DNA of 64,000 nucleotides from Neisseria mucosa (GCA_003028315.1 CP028150.1:1984001-2048000), one strand, 5' to 3'. Shown: positions 45,879 through 54,991, numbered from the stretch's first letter. Translations and numbers: made by a program. The notes: generated by a model from the letters alone, not told the origin.

Positions 45879-48668
45879 TCAATGCGCCTCTTCCCAATTC
45901 ATCCCCACGCCAACCTCAGCCACCAGCGGCACGTTCAACATCCCTTCGTCCACTTTTGCCATCATCTGCGGCAGTTTTTCTTTCACTGAATCCAGCTCGG
46001 CTTCGGGTACTTCCAGCACTAGTTCGTCATGCACCTGCATAATCAGCTTGCTTTTCAGGTCTTCTGAAACCAGCCAGCGGGACACGTCTATCATGGCGCG
46101 TTTGATGAGGTCGGAGGCGGTGCCTTGCATGGGGGCGTTGATAGCGGCGCGTTCGGCTCCGGCGCGGGCGTTGGCGTTTTTGTTGCGGATGTCGGGCAGG
46201 TAGAGGCGGCGGCCGAACAGGGTTTCGACGAAGCCTTGGGCGGCGGCTTGTTCTTTGGTGCGCTGCATGTATTCGGCGACGCCGGGGTAGCGGGCGAAGT
46301 AGCGGTCGATGAAGGTTTTGGCGGACAGGTTGTCTATGCCCAGCGATTTGGCGAGGCCGTATTGGCCCATGCCGTAAATCAGGCCGAAGTTGATGGTTTT
46401 GGCGTAGCGGCGTTGTTCGGGCGAGACGTTTTCGGGGGCGATGCCGAATACTTCGGCGGCGGTGCGGCGGTGTACGTCTTCGCCGTTTTGGAACGCGGCG
46501 ATGAGGGTTTTGTCGCCGGAGAGGTGCGCCATGATGCGCAGCTCGATTTGGGAATAGTCGGCGGAAACGATGACGCTGCCTTGCGGTGCGGTGAAGGCGC
46601 GGCGTACGCGGCGGCCTTCGGCGGTGCGGATGGGGATGTTTTGCAGGTTGGGGTTGTTGCTGGCAAGGCGGCCGGTAATGGCGACGGCTTGGGCGTAGGT
46701 GGTATGCACGCGGCCGTCTTTGGGGGAAATCATTTCGGGCAGTTTGTCGGTGTAGGTGGATTTGAGTTTCGCCAGGCTGCGGTTTTGCAGGATGATTTTG
46801 GGCAGGGGGTAGTCGGGCGCGAGCTGTTCGAGCACGGCTTCGTTGGTGGAAATGCCGCCTTTGGCGGTTTTTTTCAGTCCTTTGGTGGGAATGCCCATTT
46901 TGTCGAACAGGATTTCTTGAAGCTGTTTGGGCGAGTTGAGGTTGAACGGCTGACCTGCGGCGGCGTAGGCTTCTTGTTCGAGCTTCATCAGCTCGGCACC
47001 GAGTTCTGCGCTTTGGCGGGCGAGTTCGGCGCGGTCGATTTGTACACCGTTGCGTTCCATTTCAAACAATACCTGCGCAACGGGTAGCTCCATTTTTTCA
47101 TACATTTCAAGCTGTTTGGCGTCCATTTGCGCGCGCAGGTGCGCTTCGAGGCGCAGGGCGAAATCGGCGTCTTGGGCGGCGTATTCGGTCGCCTGCCCGA
47201 TGGCGACGTCGGCAAAACCGATTTGTTTCGCGCCTTTGCCGCACAGCGATTCGTAGGTAATGGTTTCCAAGCCCAGCCAGCGTTCGGACAATTCGTCCAG
47301 GCCATGTCCGAGATGGCTCTCGATGATATAGGAAGCGAGCATGGCGTCGCCGGCAATACCGTTCAGGGCGATGCCGTAGTTGGCGAAAACGTGTTGGTCG
47401 TATTTGAGGTTTTGCCCGATTTTTTTCAGGGCAGGGTTTTCCAAATGCGGTTTCAGACGACCTAATACGTCTTGCAAATCAAGCTGTTCGGGCGCGGCGG
47501 TCAGGCTGTGTCCTACGGGGATGTAAACTGCTTCGCCTGCTTGAAACGCAATACTGATGCCGACCAGCGCGGCGTTCATCGCGTCTAGGGAGGTGGTTTC
47601 CGTATCGATGCCGATTGTGTCCACCTGCGACAGTTTGTCCAACAAAGCGGCAAACTGCGCTTCGGTGGTAACGGCTTGATAATCCAGTTTTTCGGGGGCG
47701 GGGGCATGTTCTATGATTTTTTCAGACGACGTTTCCATGTCCAACGCCGCCTGTTCGCCTATCGTATCGCTGCCAAACAAATCGCCGTCCGCCGCTTCGT
47801 GCATACGGCTTTCCGCTTCTTTTAGCCAAGTGCGGAAGCCCCAGCGTTTGAAATCGACCGCAAGCTGCGACCATTTCGGCGAAGTGCGGCGCAGGCTTTC
47901 GAGGCCGTCTGAAAGCTCGGTGTGCAAGTCCACATCGGTTTTAATCGTCACCAAATCATACGACAGCGGCAGTTGGGGCAGCGCGGCTTGCAGGTTTTCG
48001 CCGACCTTGCCCTTGATTTCCGCAGCGTGTTCCATTACACCAGCCAACGAGCCGTAGGCTTCCAGCCACTTCACCGCCGTTTTCGGGCCGCACTTCTCCA
48101 CGCCCGGCACGTTGTCCACCTTGTCGCCCATCAGCGCGAGATAATCGCGGATTTGGTCGGGGCGCACGCCGAATTTCTCCTTCACGCCTTCAATGTCCAG
48201 CGTTTCGCCGCTCATCGTGTTCACCAGCGTAACGCGCTCGTTCACCAGCTGCGCCATGTCCTTATCGCCGGTGGACACCACCACATTCCAACCCGCTTCG
48301 CCTGCCATCGCCGCCAGCGTGCCGATAACGTCGTCCGCTTCCACTTGCGGAATCACCAGCACCGGCCAGCCCATCAGCCGCACCAAATCCGGCAAAGCTT
48401 CCGCCTGCGGGCGCAAATCGTCCGGCATCGGCGGGCGCGTCGCCTTGTAGTCGGGGAACATCTCGTGGCGGAAATTCTTGCCCTTCGCATCAAACACCAC
48501 CGCGCAATAATCGTGCACATAATCTGCCCGCAGCCGGCGTAACATGTTCAATACGCCATAAAGCGCACCCGTCGGCGCACCGTCAGGCGCGGACAACTGT
48601 GCCATCGCGTGATAAGCGCGGTAAAGATAAGAAGAGCCGTCAACGAGGAGGAGAGTGGGTTTGAACAT
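45879..48668 (-). CDS. polA: DNA polymerase I
   Basis: The protein has 929 residues: an N-terminal 5' nuclease (LLLVDGSSYLYRAYHAMAQL, STGDKDMAQLVN, GDKVDNVPGVEKCGPKTA), a 3'-5' exonuclease domain with the DxE pair in IGIDTETTSLDAMNAALVG, and the family A polymerase with motif A (VSADYSQIELRIMAHLSGD), motif B (RYAKTINFGLIYGMG) and motif C (MQVHDELVLEVPE). It fills gaps and removes primers. I start at 48668 (MFKPTLLLVDGSSYL); the longer open frame has no homology. At least one full DUS lies within the coding sequence. Confidence 0.98.
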   Translation of the reverse strand: MFKPTLLLVDGSSYLYRAYHAMAQLSAPDGAPTGALYGVLNMLRRLRADYVHDYCAVVFDAKGKNFRHEMFPDYKATRPPMPDDLRPQAEALPDLVRLMGWPVLVIPQVEADDVIGTLAAMAGEAGWNVVVSTGDKDMAQLVNERVTLVNTMSGETLDIEGVKEKFGVRPDQIRDYLALMGDKVDNVPGVEKCGPKTAVKWLEAYGSLAGVMEHAAEIKGKVGENLQAALPQLPLSYDLVTIKTDVDLHTELSDGLESLRRTSPKWSQLAVDFKRWGFRTWLKEAESRMHEAADGDLFGSDTIGEQAALDMETSSEKIIEHAPAPEKLDYQAVTTEAQFAALLDKLSQVDTIGIDTETTSLDAMNAALVGISIAFQAGEAVYIPVGHSLTAAPEQLDLQDVLGRLKPHLENPALKKIGQNLKYDQHVFANYGIALNGIAGDAMLASYIIESHLGHGLDELSERWLGLETITYESLCGKGAKQIGFADVAIGQATEYAAQDADFALRLEAHLRAQMDAKQLEMYEKMELPVAQVLFEMERNGVQIDRAELARQSAELGAELMKLEQEAYAAAGQPFNLNSPKQLQEILFDKMGIPTKGLKKTAKGGISTNEAVLEQLAPDYPLPKIILQNRSLAKLKSTYTDKLPEMISPKDGRVHTTYAQAVAITGRLASNNPNLQNIPIRTAEGRRVRRAFTAPQGSVIVSADYSQIELRIMAHLSGDKTLIAAFQNGEDVHRRTAAEVFGIAPENVSPEQRRYAKTINFGLIYGMGQYGLAKSLGIDNLSAKTFIDRYFARYPGVAEYMQRTKEQAAAQGFVETLFGRRLYLPDIRNKNANARAGAERAAINAPMQGTASDLIKRAMIDVSRWLVSEDLKSKLIMQVHDELVLEVPEAELDSVKEKLPQMMAKVDEGMLNVPLVAEVGVGMNWEEAH

Positions 48669-48816
48669 GGTGAACCTGCTTGAAATGAGTGAAAAATAGA
48701 TGGACGGATTATAAAGGAAAAGACAAGAGGTCGTCTGAAAGCAAGTTTTCATGGCATAACACGTTCCACTCAAAACGCCCTCCCCTTTCTACATCCATAC
48801 CGTTAGACATTGCCGT

Positions 48817-48850
48817 AAAAAAGGTCGTCTGAAATTTCAGCCGACCTTTT
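48817..48850. terminator. Imperfect DUS hairpin downstream of thiG
   Basis: AAAAAAGGTCGTCTGAAA pairs with TTTCAGCCGACCTTTT with one mismatch. It is the likely end of the thi operon. Confidence 0.65.
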
Positions 48851-48874
48851 CATATACCCGCAACACGCTATTCG

Positions 48875-49663
48875 TCAATATTCCGCCGAATGCCAAAACG
48901 GCTGCCCTACGGTCGGCGTACTTGCTTGCGCTTTGGTGCGCGCCTCGACCGGTTCGGCTTCAAATGCCAGCCGTCCGGATTCGACGGCGAGTGCGAAGGC
49001 GCGCGCCATGTTGACGGGGTCGCCGCTGCGGGAAACGGCGGTGTTCAGCAATACGCCGTCAAAACCCCATTCCATCACTTGCGCCGCCTGCGAGGGCAGG
49101 CCCAAGCCCGCATCGATAATCAGCGGCGTGTCGGGCAGGCGTTCGCGCAGGACGTTCAGCGCATAGGCGTGAACCGCGCCCAAACCCGTGCCGATCGGCG
49201 CCGCCCACGGCATTAGCGCCTGACAGCCCGCGTCGAGCAGGCGGCGGCAGGCAATCAGGTCTTCGGTGCAATAAGGCAGCACTTTGAAGCCGTCTTTAAT
49301 CAGGATTTCCGCCGCTTCGACAAGCTGGAAGACGTCGGGCTGCAACGTATCGTCGTCGCCGATGAGCTCGAGTTTGATCCAATCGGTTTCAAATACTTCG
49401 CGCGCCATCTGCGCCGTCGTTACCGCTTCCTGCACGCTTTGGCAGCCTGCTGTGTTCGGCAGCACCGGGATACCGATTTCTTCCAAAAGCGACCAAAACC
49501 CCTGACCGTGCGCCTCGCCGCCGCTTCCCGCGCGGCGCAGCGAGACGGTAATCATCGCGGGCCGGGCGGTTTGGACGGATTGTTTGAGGATTTCAGGGGT
49601 CGGGTAGGCCGCCGTTCCGAGCAGCAGCCGTGAAGGGAAAGTTTCTCCGTATAGGGTGAGCAT
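48875..49663 (-). CDS. thiG: Thiazole synthase
   Basis: ThiG forms the thiazole phosphate of thiamine from deoxyxylulose phosphate, dehydroglycine and ThiS thiocarboxylate. It has 262 residues: LLLGTAAYPTPEILKQSVQT, the Schiff-base Lys in WIKLELIGDD, and PWAAPIGTGLGAVHAYALN with the phosphate loop DAGLGLPSQAAQVMEWGFDG. The start at 49663 is supported by AAGGA nine bases ahead. It is the last gene of the thi cluster. Confidence 0.97.
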   Translation of the reverse strand: MLTLYGETFPSRLLLGTAAYPTPEILKQSVQTARPAMITVSLRRAGSGGEAHGQGFWSLLEEIGIPVLPNTAGCQSVQEAVTTAQMAREVFETDWIKLELIGDDDTLQPDVFQLVEAAEILIKDGFKVLPYCTEDLIACRRLLDAGCQALMPWAAPIGTGLGAVHAYALNVLRERLPDTPLIIDAGLGLPSQAAQVMEWGFDGVLLNTAVSRSGDPVNMARAFALAVESGRLAFEAEPVEARTKAQASTPTVGQPFWHSAEY

Positions 49664-49723
49664 GATGGGTTCCTTTGTAAGGTTGTTTTTGGGGACAGGG
49701 GTCGTCTGAAAAAGCAAAACCGC

Positions 49724-49918
49724 CTAGCCGCCGACCACCGGCCGCACAATATCGACTTTGTCGTTTTCGTTCAAAACCGTTTCCGCATACGCGCCTTTGG
49801 CGACGAATCCGGTATTTACCGCGACGGCAAAAGGCTTTTGCGGCGCGGTTTGGGCGATGAGGTCGGCAACGGTCGTGCCGTGAAGTTCGGCGGGTTCGCC
49901 GTTTAAGATGATGTTCAT
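49724..49918 (-). CDS. thiS: Sulfur carrier protein ThiS
   Basis: The protein has 64 residues with a ubiquitin-like fold and the C-terminal diglycine (VDIVRPVVGG) that is adenylated and thiocarboxylated. The N-terminus MNIILNGEPAELHGTTVADL is standard. It donates sulfur to ThiG, encoded about 60 bp downstream. Confidence 0.96.
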   Translation of the reverse strand: MNIILNGEPAELHGTTVADLIAQTAPQKPFAVAVNTGFVAKGAYAETVLNENDKVDIVRPVVGG

Positions 49919-49993
49919 GGTTTCTCGATATTTCTGTATTTATAGCGGGCTAAGTTTTGCCTACACGGTAAATCGAATCTTTTTCGCTTTCTC

Positions 49994-50026
49994 AGGTCGT
50001 CTGAAATTTGGTTTTCAGACGACCTT
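49994..50026. other. DUS hairpin between thiE and thiS
   Basis: AGGTCGTCTGAAA and TTTTCAGACGACCT with a short loop, overlapping the thiE stop. Inside an operon it may only attenuate, or split it. Confidence 0.5.
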
Positions 50027-50642
50027 ATTCATTCCACAAAGCCTGAAACGCTTTAACCACGGCTTCGGGATTTTCCGCTTCGGTAACGGCGCGGACGACG
50101 GCGAGGGAGGAAACGCCGGTGGCAAGGACGGCTTGGGCGTTGTTCAAATCGATGCCGCCGATGGCGACGACAGGCGTGCCGCCTGCCTGTTTCACATATT
50201 CGCGCAGTTTGTCCAAGCCTTGCGGGGCGGTGGGCATTTGCTTGGTCGTGGTCGGGAAAATCGCTCCGCTGGCGACGTAGCTGGGGTGTACGGACAGGGC
50301 GCGGTCGAGTTCGGCAACGGAGTGCGTACTCAAACCCAAACGCAAACCGGCGGCGGCGATGGCGGCGAGGTCGGCGGTGTCCATGTCTTCTTGTCCGAGA
50401 TGCACACCGTATGCGCCTGCTTCTATCGCCTCGCGCCAGTGGTCGTTGATGAAAAGCTGCGTGCGGCTGCCCTGACAGACAGCGGTGCATCGGGCAATTT
50501 CGCGTTTCAATTCATCGCCGTACAAGGTTTTGCAGCGCAGTTGCACCGTGTCGGCACCTGCTTTGACCATGCGCTCCACCCAATCGGCGGTGGGAACGAC
50601 GGCGTAGAATTTAAGCGGGGATTTTAGGGGCGGGAAGGTCAT
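50025..50642 (-). CDS. thiE: Thiamine-phosphate synthase
   Basis: ThiE couples HMP pyrophosphate with thiazole phosphate to give thiamine phosphate. It has 205 residues in a TIM barrel: KAGADTVQLRCKTL, QLFINDHWREAIEAGAYGVH, HLGQEDMDTADLAAI, IFPTTTKQ and TPVVAIGGIDLNNAQAVLAT. All the expected loops are present. It starts 16 bp after the NERD gene stop. Confidence 0.96.
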   Translation of the reverse strand: MTFPPLKSPLKFYAVVPTADWVERMVKAGADTVQLRCKTLYGDELKREIARCTAVCQGSRTQLFINDHWREAIEAGAYGVHLGQEDMDTADLAAIAAAGLRLGLSTHSVAELDRALSVHPSYVASGAIFPTTTKQMPTAPQGLDKLREYVKQAGGTPVVAIGGIDLNNAQAVLATGVSSLAVVRAVTEAENPEAVVKAFQALWNE

Positions 50643-50658
50643 GGGGTGTCCTTTTAAG

Positions 50659-51306
50659 TTATCGCTGATGGCGTTCCTGCAGGCGTTCGGTATGCGCCCG
50701 CAGTTTTTCGCCGTCGGCTTGGTATTCGTTTGAAGACAGCACGGCAGTTGCCGCTTCTATTTCCTGAGGCAGCAATAAGGTCGTCTGAAAACGTCTAATA
50801 TAGGATGCTGCCTGTCTGATACGGCAGACATTCGGCGGCATTTGCGTTTTCAGTTCACAATCGCCGAGGAAAACCACCATCGAATGAAATTTTTCTTCCG
50901 GCAGTTGCAGCAGTTCGGATAATGCCTTGATGTGTGCGTAATTCTGGCGCAACGGATTTTGAAAGTAGTGTTTCTGCTTATAGACGACTTGTGTCCATTT
51001 CGATTGCTTCTCGCTGCCGAAAATCCAACCTGTGTAATTCTTGGTTTCTATGACAAATATCCCGAAAACCGAAACATAGATATGGTCGATTTGCGTCGTG
51101 CTGCTGCGGGACGGAATAATCAAATCGTGAAATTCGATATAGGTTTCTTCATCCAAATCTTTTCCGATTACTGAACGGACTGCCCGTTCGCCTATGCGTC
51201 CTTTCACTTTGGGGTTTTGGAGCAGCGCTTTCAAAAGAAGCAGGGGAATGACGAGCAGGAAAATCCAAAAGATACCTGACAGGTTTCCTATTGCTTGTTC
51301 AATCAT
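50659..51306 (-). CDS. Membrane-anchored NERD (nuclease-related) domain protein
   Basis: The protein has 215 residues. One N-terminal membrane span (IFWIFLLVIPLLLLKALL) is followed by a NERD domain: GRIGERAVRSVIGKDLDEET, STTQIDHIYVSVFGIFVIET and KNYTGWIFGSEKQSKWTQVV. The conserved D and ExK-type residues (QIDHI, IETKNY) are those of the restriction-endonuclease-like fold. NERD proteins are believed to act on nucleic acids, but the role is not known. It is embedded among thi genes and cannot be linked to thiamine synthesis. A DUS is inside the reading frame. Confidence 0.85.
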   Translation of the reverse strand: MIEQAIGNLSGIFWIFLLVIPLLLLKALLQNPKVKGRIGERAVRSVIGKDLDEETYIEFHDLIIPSRSSTTQIDHIYVSVFGIFVIETKNYTGWIFGSEKQSKWTQVVYKQKHYFQNPLRQNYAHIKALSELLQLPEEKFHSMVVFLGDCELKTQMPPNVCRIRQAASYIRRFQTTLLLPQEIEAATAVLSSNEYQADGEKLRAHTERLQERHQR

Positions 51307-51445
51307 GACGTTTTCCTTTTTGTTTTATTGTTTAATGAAAGTGAGCCTGGTATAGCCATCTGATGAGGCCGTCTGAAAACATCAAGTATTCACATTCATG
51401 CCGTAGAGTAGAAGATGGGTGATACTTGATTGGAAGCTTCCACTT

Positions 51446-51904
51446 TTATAACCAGCGGCGGACGCGTCGGCAGTAAGACTCGTACTCTGCACCGAATTTC
51501 TGCGCCAAAACGCATTCTTCGGGCATGATTTGAAACCGCGTCATATAGGCAACAAATGCAGCCAAAAACAACCACGGCAGCGGGTGCGCCAAATAGCCTG
51601 CCCATGCGACCAGCCAGCAGCCCATGCCTGCATACATCGGGTTGCGGCTGAAACGGTACACGCCGTCTGAAACGAAGTGTTCGGTTTGTTCGGGGTTGAA
51701 CGGGCTGACAGTCGTGCGCACACGGCGAAACGCCCACACACCTAATACGCCCAACGCCGTCCCAAATACCATCAAAACAACCGACAGCAATATAGGAAAG
51801 CGCGGCAGTATGCCGGCCAACGCCGACACTTGGGCAGAGATGTACATCAACAACGCACAAAGAAAACATATCGCCGGCGGCGGAATTTTAGTTTCTAAAT
51901 TCAT
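51446..51904 (-). CDS. Isoprenylcysteine carboxyl methyltransferase-like (ICMT/PEMT) membrane protein
   Basis: The protein has 152 residues and four to five spans (for example LLSVVLMVFGTALGVLGVWA and HPLPWLFLAAFVAYMTRF). It has the SAM-binding signature GVYRFSRNPMYAGM with the downstream PEECVLAQKFGAEYESYCRR, where E-E and E-Y are conserved. Bacterial members methylate unknown small substrates or lipids. It lies between thiO and the NERD gene. The stop is followed by 139 bp in which no gene is seen. Confidence 0.85.
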   Translation of the reverse strand: MNLETKIPPPAICFLCALLMYISAQVSALAGILPRFPILLSVVLMVFGTALGVLGVWAFRRVRTTVSPFNPEQTEHFVSDGVYRFSRNPMYAGMGCWLVAWAGYLAHPLPWLFLAAFVAYMTRFQIMPEECVLAQKFGAEYESYCRRVRRWL

Positions 51905-51955
51905 ATTGTTACCTTTATAAAACTGATAGCGCGACGTTTTCAGACGACCTCAAAC

Positions 51956-53050
51956 TTATTTTTCAATATACGCCAAACCGCTTTCTTCATCACGTTCGGG
52001 CACGTCTTTTCCGTCAAACAGTGCCACTGCCAATCTGACGGCGGCGGCGGTTACGGCGGGGGAAATCATGAAGCCGTGACGGAAAAGGCCGTTGATTTCA
52101 ATCAGGCGTCGGGCGCGGCTGTAACGGATTTCGGGGTTGTGGTGATTGAGCGTGGGGCGCAGGCCGGTGGCGATTTCGAGGATGTCGGCTTCGCCGAAGG
52201 CGGGGTGGACGGCATAGAGTGCGGATAAAAGTTCCAACCCGGAACGCACGCTGGCGGGGGCTTGGCTTTCGCTTTCAATTTGGGTCGCGCCGATGACGAA
52301 GATGTGGTTTTCTTTTGGGGCGATGTAGAGCGGATAGCGCGGATGGAGCAGGCGTACGGGGCGGTTGAGCGTGATTTCGGGCGTATAAACCCGCGCCACT
52401 TCGCCGCGTATGCCGCGCAAGGTGCTGGTGTGTTCGGGGGATTGGTTCCACGCGGTTTTTGCGCCGTAGCCGCGGCAGTCGATCAGCCAGTCGTATTGGG
52501 CTTGCAGGTCTTCGGGGACGCATTCGTGTTCCCAATGGCAAGGGACGTTCAGCCCGTCCAAAGTGTCGGCAAGTGCAGACAAGATTTGCCGTCCGTCGAG
52601 CTGGCCTTCGGTCGGCAGGTAGAGGCCGTCTGAAAAACGTCCGCCGAGTTGCGGTTCGCGTTTGGCGATGTCGTCGGCGCGCCAACGGACGATTTCGTCA
52701 TCCGCTACGCCGCCGCGTTTGAGATGGCGGACGAACTCGCTGGATAATGGCTTGTCCTGCCCGTGCCACACAATCAGGCTGCCGTTTTCCTGCATCATGG
52801 TCGGCGTTTTCAGACGACCTCGTATGTCGCGCCACAGCGGAATGCTCTGCCTGCCCAGTTTGATGACTTCGGGCGTAGCCTCGACCGCTTCCGCAGCAGG
52901 CGCGAGCATGGCGGCGGCAACATAAGCGGCGGCGTGTTCGCCTTTGCGCCCGCCCTTGTCAAAGAGGGCAATGGATAAACCTTGTTCTGCAAGTTGTAAA
53001 GCAGTCAGACGGCCGCAGAGGCCGCCGCCGAGAATGGCGATACGGGGCAT
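51956..53050 (-). CDS. thiO: Glycine oxidase ThiO
   Basis: ThiO is an FAD-dependent glycine oxidase giving the dehydroglycine used by ThiG. It has 364 residues: the dinucleotide-binding IAILGGGLCGRLTALQLAEQ at the start, the middle segment YDWLIDCRGYGAKTAWNQSP, and the C-terminal LRPTLNHHNPEIRY and INGLFRHGFMISPAVT, which close the flavin site. It is the first gene behind the TPP riboswitch. Its RBS (AAAGGAATCCACCATG) lies in a sequestering hairpin. Confidence 0.94.
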   Translation of the reverse strand: MPRIAILGGGLCGRLTALQLAEQGLSIALFDKGGRKGEHAAAYVAAAMLAPAAEAVEATPEVIKLGRQSIPLWRDIRGRLKTPTMMQENGSLIVWHGQDKPLSSEFVRHLKRGGVADDEIVRWRADDIAKREPQLGGRFSDGLYLPTEGQLDGRQILSALADTLDGLNVPCHWEHECVPEDLQAQYDWLIDCRGYGAKTAWNQSPEHTSTLRGIRGEVARVYTPEITLNRPVRLLHPRYPLYIAPKENHIFVIGATQIESESQAPASVRSGLELLSALYAVHPAFGEADILEIATGLRPTLNHHNPEIRYSRARRLIEINGLFRHGFMISPAVTAAAVRLAVALFDGKDVPERDEESGLAYIEK

Positions 53051-53116
53051 GGTGGATTCCTTTGCAGTGTTTGGGCTGTCGGGAAGACGAAAGACAAGAC
53101 GGAAGCGGAATCCACC
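53051..53116 (-). promoter_or_regulatory. Expression platform sequestering the thiO RBS
   Basis: The RBS segment GGAATCCACC (minus strand, 53060-53051) is exactly complementary to GGTGGATTCC (53116-53107). The latter can alternatively pair, through GGATTCCGCT (53113-53104), with AGCGGAATCC (53217-53208) inside the aptamer. The two pairings overlap and exclude one another, as in a translational TPP switch. Confidence 0.75.
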
Positions 53117-53170
53117 GAATGGCGGGAAATGCGAAAAAGGGAACGGAAGCCTGAAAAGGCGTTTGACAGC

Positions 53171-53262
53171 TTGTTTCCTACGCAGGCATTACCCCGACAG
53201 GTTCTACGGATTCCGCTGGCGCGGTCTCAGCTGTTTGCAGGAACAAGCAGCACTCCGACAAG
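53171..53262 (-). ncRNA. TPP riboswitch (THI element) of the thi operon
   Basis: On the minus strand GTCGGAGTGCTGCTTGTTC is followed by GCTGAGACCGCGCC, then CCGTAGAACCTGTCGGGGTA and ATGCCTGCGTAGGAAAC. These match the THI-box GGGUGC, CUGAGA, ACCCGUAGAACCUGAUCUGG and AUGCCAGCGUAGGGAA. It senses thiamine pyrophosphate and lies 120 bases before the thiO start. Confidence 0.95.
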
Positions 53263-53529
53263 AAAATATGAAGTTTATACAGATTTATTTATTTTGGCAA
53301 AAGATTGTCTGAAAATACAAATTTTCATGAGACAAAATACTTTAAAAGGGATAATTTTTCCAAATCAATCTTGGCACTTAATCCAAATGAAACGCACTAT
53401 TAAAGGAATTTGTTCCAAAACACAAAATGGAAACATTAAATACAAACAAATAACGACAAATAGATAATTACCTAACTGCCTAATCTAAAATATAGTTTAT
53501 AGTGTGCAATTCAAAATATTGATTTACCA
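53263..53529. other. AT-rich stretch between the thi and ribosomal protein operons
   Basis: Very AT-rich with no gene I can support; open frames on the plus strand here overlap the riboswitch and lack a plausible start. It should include the thi promoter on the minus strand, but no strong hexamer pair stands out. Confidence 0.5.
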
Positions 53530-53562
53530 ATAAAAAAATGTCATCCGCAATGCGGATGACAC
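53530..53562 (-). terminator. Terminator of the ribosomal protein operon after rplQ
   Basis: Minus strand TGTCATCCGCATTGCGGATGACA, an 11-bp stem, followed by TTTTTTTA. It lies 16 bases beyond the rplQ stop. Confidence 0.92.
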
Positions 53563-53577
53563 TTAATTTTAAAGCAA

Positions 53578-53955
53578 TTATTCGCTAACTGTATTAGCAG
53601 CTTTATCAACTAATTCAACAAGTGCTAATGGGGCATTATCGCCTTTTCGGAAACCATACTTCAGCACACGAACATAGCCACCATTTCGGGTAGCAAAGCG
53701 AGGACCCAATTCATCAAACAATTTAACCACAACATCACGATCACGAGTGCGGTCAAATGCCAAACGACGGTTTGCCAAGGAAGGTTTTTTACCCAATGTA
53801 ATCAAGGGTTCTACTACGCGGCGCAATTCTTTAGCTTTAGGCAAAGTTGTCACAATAGTCTCGTGAGTCAACAATGAGTTCGCCATATTACGCAGCATTG
53901 CAGCGCGATGGCTGCTTGTACGGTTTAATTTGCGGTTACCATTACGATGACGCAT
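53578..53955 (-). CDS. rplQ: Ribosomal protein L17
   Basis: The protein has 125 residues and is a 50S protein. The N-terminus MRHRNGNRKLNRTSSHRAAM and the RVLKYGFRKGDNAPLALVEL end are conserved. It is last in the alpha operon, 24 bp after rpoA, and is followed by an intrinsic terminator. Confidence 0.97.
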   Translation of the reverse strand: MRHRNGNRKLNRTSSHRAAMLRNMANSLLTHETIVTTLPKAKELRRVVEPLITLGKKPSLANRRLAFDRTRDRDVVVKLFDELGPRFATRNGGYVRVLKYGFRKGDNAPLALVELVDKAANTVSE

Positions 53956-53979
53956 GTCATTATCCTTTAATCTTCAAAC

Positions 53980-54966
53980 TTACGGCTTTTCTAAGCCTAC
54001 AGGCGGCCAAGCTTCCAATTTAGAACCTAGTGTCAAGCCTTTAGATGCCAACACTTCTTTGATTTCATTCAAAGATTTACGACCCAAATTCGGAGTTTTA
54101 AGAAGCTCTGTTTCAGTACGTTGAATCAAATCGCCGATATAATAAATATCTTCAGCTTTCAGACAATTAGCTGAACGTACAGTTAATTCCAAATCATCTA
54201 CCGGACGCAGCAGGATAGGGTCAATAGGAGGAGCTTTTTCTTCAACTTCTTCTACTGGAGTACCTTGCAAATCAGCAAAGATAGACATTTGATCAATTAA
54301 AATACGAGCAGCACTACGTACAGCTTCTTCAGGATCAATAGAACCATCAGTTTCAATATCCAAAACCAATTTATCTAAATCCGTACGCTGCTCTACGCGT
54401 GCAGGTTCAACTTCAAAGCTAACACGACTGATGGGCGAAAAGCTCGCATCCAACTGAATTGCACCAATCTGGCGGTTTTCATCGCGCACAACACGACGAC
54501 CGGAAACAGATTGATAACCACGTCCCTGCTCAACTTTGATTTCCATCTCAATTTGACCATTCTCGGCCAAATGACAAATAATATGCTCAGGATTTAAAAT
54601 TTCCACATCATGTGGCAATTCGATATCGCCGGCAACTACTACACCGGCCCCTGACTTTCTCAAAGTTAACTGAACTTGGCCACGCCCATGCAGCTTAAAT
54701 ACAATACCTTTGACATTCAACAAAATATCGACGACATCTTCTTGAACGCCATCAACAGTAGAGTATTCGTGCAATACACCGGAAATGGCCACTTCAGTAG
54801 GAGCAAAACCATTCATGGATGACAGTAAGATACGACGCAAAGCATTACCTAAAGTATGACCAAAACCGCGCTCAAACGGCTGCATGGATACTTTTGCACG
54901 AGTTGTAGATAAAGTATCGACATCAATTTGACGAGGTTTCAAAAATTCGGTTGTGCTATTTTGCAT
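53980..54966 (-). CDS. rpoA: DNA-directed RNA polymerase alpha subunit
   Basis: The protein has 328 residues. The N-terminal assembly domain shows MQPFERGFGHTLGNALRRIL and SSMNGFAPTEVAISGV. The C-terminal domain, which contacts UP elements and activators, has VDDLELTVRSANCLKAEDIY and LLKTPNLGRKSLNEIKEVLA. An acidic linker (PVEEVEEKAPPIDP) separates them. It lies between rpsD and rplQ, as normal. Confidence 0.98.
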   Translation of the reverse strand: MQNSTTEFLKPRQIDVDTLSTTRAKVSMQPFERGFGHTLGNALRRILLSSMNGFAPTEVAISGVLHEYSTVDGVQEDVVDILLNVKGIVFKLHGRGQVQLTLRKSGAGVVVAGDIELPHDVEILNPEHIICHLAENGQIEMEIKVEQGRGYQSVSGRRVVRDENRQIGAIQLDASFSPISRVSFEVEPARVEQRTDLDKLVLDIETDGSIDPEEAVRSAARILIDQMSIFADLQGTPVEEVEEKAPPIDPILLRPVDDLELTVRSANCLKAEDIYYIGDLIQRTETELLKTPNLGRKSLNEIKEVLASKGLTLGSKLEAWPPVGLEKP

Positions 54967-54991
54967 TTAACTGTCCCTCACTGAGCTAGCG

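Noticed and set aside
50659..51306. NERD protein as part of a defence system
   Set aside because: NERD domains occur in some defence loci, but the neighbours are thiamine genes and a methyltransferase-like membrane protein; nothing else supports defence.
53129..53467. A 112-codon plus-strand frame over the TPP riboswitch
   Set aside because: It reads through the complement of the conserved THI element and into AT-rich DNA without an RBS.
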